Shown here: piece after piece, positions 30,945 to 33,776 of the stretch
Position numbering within the stretch: position 1 is the first letter of the stretch
Layout of the letters: each line of letters begins with the position of its first letter
NCBI GenBank assembly: GCA_945897795.1
Contig: CAMDFT010000031.1
Coordinates: 1-33,776, forward strand
Direction of reading: 5' to 3'
From: Limnohabitans sp. Rim8
GTDB taxonomy: Bacteria; Pseudomonadota; Gammaproteobacteria; Burkholderiales; Burkholderiaceae_C
Length of the DNA: 33,776 nucleotides
Notes under the pieces: generated by a model
What the model was told of the DNA's origin: nothing
What the model saw: only the letters and a program-made list of their open reading frames with translations
Databases searched by the model: none
Made by a program: the position numbers and the translations under genes

Positions 30945-32098
30945 GTCAGCTCGATTCGTTGAACCCGTCGGCCATTCCTGCGCAAGACGAAGCCCTGCGC
31001 CAAGAAGTGCGGGCCTTTCTGGTGGAGGCCATGCGCGGCGTGCCCGCCCATGTGCGCGCTCGCTCCTGGATGGGTTATGACCCCGAGTTCAGCCGCGAGC
31101 TGGGCCGCCGGGGTTGGTTGGGCATCACGTTTCCGCCAGCTTATGGCGGTGCGGGGCGCAGCGCGTTTGCGCGTTATGTGCTGGTGGAAGAGTTTTTGAA
31201 CTTTGGCGCGCCCGTGGGCTCGCACTGGATCGCCGACCGCCAGAGCGGCCCCTTGCTGCTCAAGTACGGCACCGAAGCGCAAAAGCAGCGCTACCTTCCC
31301 CCCATCTGCAGGGGCGAGGCTTTTTACTGCATTGGCATGAGCGAGCCCGGTGCAGGCTCGGACCTGGCCAGCGTGCGCACCCGCGCTGTGCCCAATGAAT
31401 CGGGCTGGCTCTTGAACGGCCAAAAAATCTGGACCACCAACGCCCACAACTGCCACTTCATGATCGCGCTGGTGCGCACCAGCGGCGAGGCGACCGACCG
31501 CCAAAAAGGCTTGTCGCAAGTGATCGTGGACTTGTCCTTGCCGGGCGTCAGGGTGCGGCCCATCGTGGACCAATCGGGTGACAGCCATTTTTGTGAAGTC
31601 TTTTTCGAAAACGTGCAGCTGGGCCCTGACGCCTTGGTGGGCGACGAAGGCGGCGGCTGGGACCAAGTCACGGCCGAGCTGGCTTTTGAGCGCAGCGGCC
31701 CTGAGCGTTTGTTCTCCAGCATCGCCTTGTTTGACGAGTGGCTGGCCTATGTGCGCACGCCGCAAGGCCGCACCCCACAGGCCCAGCGCCTAGCCGGCAA
31801 GATCCTGAGCCAACTGGCGCCGCTGCGCGCCATGTCGGTGGCCATCACCGAAAAACTCACGCGGGGTGAAAGCCCTGTGGTCGAGGCGGCCCTGGTCAAA
31901 GACCTGGGCACAGGCGTGGAGCAGCTGATTCCGGCGGCGATTTCCGACGATTTGTTCTCGCGGGACGCGGCCGATGTACCGGCCGAGTTGCTCAATACCC
32001 TCAACTACATCACGCAAGTGGCGCCCAGCTACTCGCTGCGCGGCGGCACACGCGACATCCTGCGCGGCATGATCGCCCGTGGCCTGGGTTTGCGCTGA
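30941..32098 (+). CDS. Acyl-CoA dehydrogenase, first of a pair
   Basis: A 385-residue flavoprotein oxidising an acyl-CoA to the 2-enoyl-CoA. The FAD/substrate region CIGMSEPGAGSDLAS is at residues 130-144 and KIWTTNAHNCHFMI follows. The C-terminus SLRGGTRDILRGMIARGLGL corresponds to the family YxGTxEIxxxxIAR block, with Asp in place of the usual Glu. LAFERSGPERL in the middle could supply a helix-G catalytic Glu, as in isovaleryl-CoA-type enzymes. The ATG overlaps a short upstream ORF, and GAGG lies 8 bases before it. The second dehydrogenase gene starts 12 bp after the stop. Confidence 0.92.
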   Translation: MSQLDSLNPSAIPAQDEALRQEVRAFLVEAMRGVPAHVRARSWMGYDPEFSRELGRRGWLGITFPPAYGGAGRSAFARYVLVEEFLNFGAPVGSHWIADRQSGPLLLKYGTEAQKQRYLPPICRGEAFYCIGMSEPGAGSDLASVRTRAVPNESGWLLNGQKIWTTNAHNCHFMIALVRTSGEATDRQKGLSQVIVDLSLPGVRVRPIVDQSGDSHFCEVFFENVQLGPDALVGDEGGGWDQVTAELAFERSGPERLFSSIALFDEWLAYVRTPQGRTPQAQRLAGKILSQLAPLRAMSVAITEKLTRGESPVVEAALVKDLGTGVEQLIPAAISDDLFSRDAADVPAELLNTLNYITQVAPSYSLRGGTRDILRGMIARGLGLR

Positions 32099-32110
32099 AA
32101 AGGACACAAC

Positions 32111-33112
32111 ATGGACGATCTTTTTTCTGACGCCGTCAAGGCATTGCTGACGGACCACTGCACACCTGCCGTGGTGCGCGCCATTGAAGCGGGCCAGTCG
32201 CGCGCTGCTTTGTGGCAACAATTGGAAGCATCAGGCTTTGCCGATGCGCTGGTGCCCGAATCTGCGGGCGGATCAGGGCTGACGTTGGCCGATGTGTACC
32301 CGGTGCTGGAGCTCTGCGGCAGCTATGCCGTCCCCGTGCCTTTGGGCGAAACTTTGCTAGCGCGCGGCCTCTTGGCCCATTCGGGCGTTTCTGCGCCAAC
32401 AGGTTCGGTGGTGTTCGGCACCGGGCAATTTGGCGGTGATGGCCGTTTGCATTGCGCGCAGGTGCGTTGCGGTACACAAGCTGACTGGGTGCTGGTGTCG
32501 CTTGGCGGTGCTTGCCGTCTCTTGCCTGCGGCCGATGCCCAAATGCAGGTGGCTGGATTTTGCTTGGACGCACAGATGAGTTGGCCCCAAGCGGCTTGGG
32601 AGCAAGCGCAGCAGGTGCCCGGCGTGCATGACCTGGTGACCTTGCAAGCGGCGCTTTACGCGGCTCAGCTGGCGGGTGCTTTGATGGCCGTGTTCAGCCG
32701 CACACTGCAATACGCCAACGACCGCCAGCAGTTTGGCAAACCGATTGGCAAGTTCCAAGCGATACAGCACCAGCTGAGCGTCATGTCCGAGCACGCCTTT
32801 GCCGCCCGCATGGCCGCACAGTTGGGGCTGTCGGCTGCTGGCCAAGTGCCCGACCGTTTGCGCGTGGCCATGGCCAAGGCGCGCACCAGCGAGGCAGCAC
32901 TCGAAGTCGCGGGGCTGAGCCATTCCATCCACGGCGCAATTGGTTTTACACGCGAGTTTGACTTGCAGCTGTACACCCGCAGGCTGCACGCTTGGCGGCA
33001 AGCGGCTGGGTCAGAGTCTTATTGGCACGACGTGCTGGGCCAGGCCTTGCTGGACAGCCCCGAGCCGCTCAGCCTGGACCTGATGCGCACACTCACCGAT
33101 GTTGTTGTCTGA
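32111..33112 (+). CDS. Acyl-CoA dehydrogenase, second of a pair
   Basis: A 333-residue, shorter acyl-CoA dehydrogenase. The N-domain shows LEASGFADALVPESAGGSGL and the middle beta domain is reduced. The C-domain has YANDRQQFGKPIGKFQAIQH, a well-conserved FAD/subunit block, and SHSIHGAIGFTREFDLQLYT. No equivalent of the SEPGAGSD motif is seen. Two adjacent genes of this unequal kind often encode heteromeric dehydrogenases (ChsE-type alpha2beta2), so this may be the partner subunit of the preceding protein, which is inference. AAGGA precedes the ATG. Confidence 0.88.
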   Translation: MDDLFSDAVKALLTDHCTPAVVRAIEAGQSRAALWQQLEASGFADALVPESAGGSGLTLADVYPVLELCGSYAVPVPLGETLLARGLLAHSGVSAPTGSVVFGTGQFGGDGRLHCAQVRCGTQADWVLVSLGGACRLLPAADAQMQVAGFCLDAQMSWPQAAWEQAQQVPGVHDLVTLQAALYAAQLAGALMAVFSRTLQYANDRQQFGKPIGKFQAIQHQLSVMSEHAFAARMAAQLGLSAAGQVPDRLRVAMAKARTSEAALEVAGLSHSIHGAIGFTREFDLQLYTRRLHAWRQAAGSESYWHDVLGQALLDSPEPLSLDLMRTLTDVVV

Positions 33113-33133
33113 CTTTTTATTTCAGGAATTGCC

Positions 33134-33776
33134 ATGAGTTCATTTCTCAACATCACCCGAGAGGGCAGCATCGCCATCCTCACCATGAGCCAGCCCGAGA
33201 CCCGCAACGCCCTGACGGGCAACACGGCGGTCGAGGAGTTTGTGCAGGCTTGTGCCGACATCACCAAGGACACCAGTATTCGTGCGGTGATCCTGACGGC
33301 CGAAGGCCCGGTCTTCAGCTCGGGCGGCAACGTCAAGGACATGCTGCGCTACCAGACGCAACAACTCATGCCCGATGTGATCCGCGAGGAATACCGCAAC
33401 GGCATCCAGCGCCTGCCCAAGGCGCTTTACAACCTGGATGTGCCCGTGATCGCCGCCATCAACGGCCCAGCGATTGGCGCGGGGCTGGACTTGACCTGCA
33501 TGTGCGACATCCGCATCGCCTCGGACAAGGCCACCTTTGCCGAGAGTTTTGTGAAAGTGGGCATCGTGCCGGGTGACGGTGGGGCCTGGCTCTTGCCGCG
33601 CGCGGTGGGTGCGTCCAAAGCGGCCGAGATGGCGTTCACGGGCGAGGCTTTGTCGGCAGAGCAGGCGCTGGCCTGCGGACTGGTCTCTAGGGTGGTCGCA
33701 CCCGATCAATTGATGCCCGAGGCGCTGTCGCTGGCGCGCAAGATCGCGGCCAATCCGGGTGCGGTGCTGCGCATGA
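33134..33776 (+). CDS. Enoyl-CoA hydratase/isomerase (crotonase), 3' end outside window
   Basis: 214 codons are visible with no stop. The oxyanion-hole segments FSSGGNVKDM (61-70) and NGPAIGAGLDLTCMCDIRIA (110-129) are clear. In FAESFVKVGIVPGDGGAWLL the position of the first canonical crotonase Glu is Phe139, and Asp148 lies nearby, so chemistry may differ from simple hydration (isomerase-like). It would act on the enoyl-CoA made by the dehydrogenases encoded upstream; the 21-bp gap and AGGA ribosome site fit one operon. Confidence 0.92.
   Translation, partial: MSSFLNITREGSIAILTMSQPETRNALTGNTAVEEFVQACADITKDTSIRAVILTAEGPVFSSGGNVKDMLRYQTQQLMPDVIREEYRNGIQRLPKALYNLDVPVIAAINGPAIGAGLDLTCMCDIRIASDKATFAESFVKVGIVPGDGGAWLLPRAVGASKAAEMAFTGEALSAEQALACGLVSRVVAPDQLMPEALSLARKIAANPGAVLRM

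Noticed and set aside
1-33776. CRISPR array, insertion sequence or prophage
   Set aside because: No regularly spaced long repeats, transposase, integrase or phage structural genes were seen on either strand.

Overview
The window looks like a chromosomal segment of a high-GC betaproteobacterium of the order Burkholderiales, most likely family Comamonadaceae (Limnohabitans/Rhodoferax-like). The pointers are a cysI-DUF934 sulfite-reduction operon, a Bug-family solute-binding protein, a DamX-like SPOR gene beside an FMN glutamate-synthase gene, and GC-rich codon use throughout. Placement rests on family recognition only. No rRNA, tRNA, insertion sequence, phage gene or CRISPR array was found.

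Layout. (1) 1-5272, minus strand: a sulfur-assimilation operon (tauE-like sulfite exporter, cysI, a REP-type repeat cluster, DUF934 cut by the window edge), preceded by an EamA transporter and a SPOR-domain membrane protein. (2) 5359-8839, minus strand: a membrane-anchored FMN glutamate-synthase-like enzyme, a stand-alone MnmC-type FAD oxidoreductase and yggX. (3) 9053-10416, plus strand: ferredoxin-NADP reductase (fpr) and dsbB. (4) 10511-18542, plus strand: a surface-polysaccharide locus. Its first gene fuses a GT4 glycosyltransferase to a complete WbaP-type priming phosphoglycosyltransferase. Two more glycosyltransferases, a flippase-like membrane protein, an AEC transporter and a Stealth sugar-phosphotransferase follow. 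(5) 18546-19851, minus strand: an AerR/PpaA-like B12/heme-binding regulator followed by a DUF2805 gene, then about 370 bp without a gene. (6) 20219-24869: a DadA-like D-amino-acid dehydrogenase divergent from a TAXI-type TRAP transporter (binding protein plus fused permease). (7) 24942-26559, minus strand: a periplasmic glycerophosphodiesterase and a PlsC-like acyltransferase. (8) 26717-33776: acyl-CoA and amide catabolism, comprising a CaiB/BaiF CoA-transferase, a Bug receptor, an N-acyl-D-amino-acid deacylase and, divergently, an operon of two acyl-CoA dehydrogenases and an enoyl-CoA hydratase cut by the window end.

How the genes work together. CysI needs electrons and Fpr is a plausible supplier; a similar 20-bp motif lies upstream of both transcription units. 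The polysaccharide genes supply lipid-linked priming, early chain extension, flipping and phosphodiester decoration, but no polymerase or outer-membrane export gene is visible. The final block looks like import and breakdown of an N-acyl or D-amino-acid type substrate through CoA thioesters; its exact substrate cannot be read from sequence.

The most interesting leads are the GT4-phosphoglycosyltransferase fusion in a Stealth-containing locus, the AerR-like plus DUF2805 pair outside any visible photosynthesis cluster, the shared cysI/fpr upstream motif, and an 11-codon ORF coupled to the first acyl-CoA dehydrogenase.
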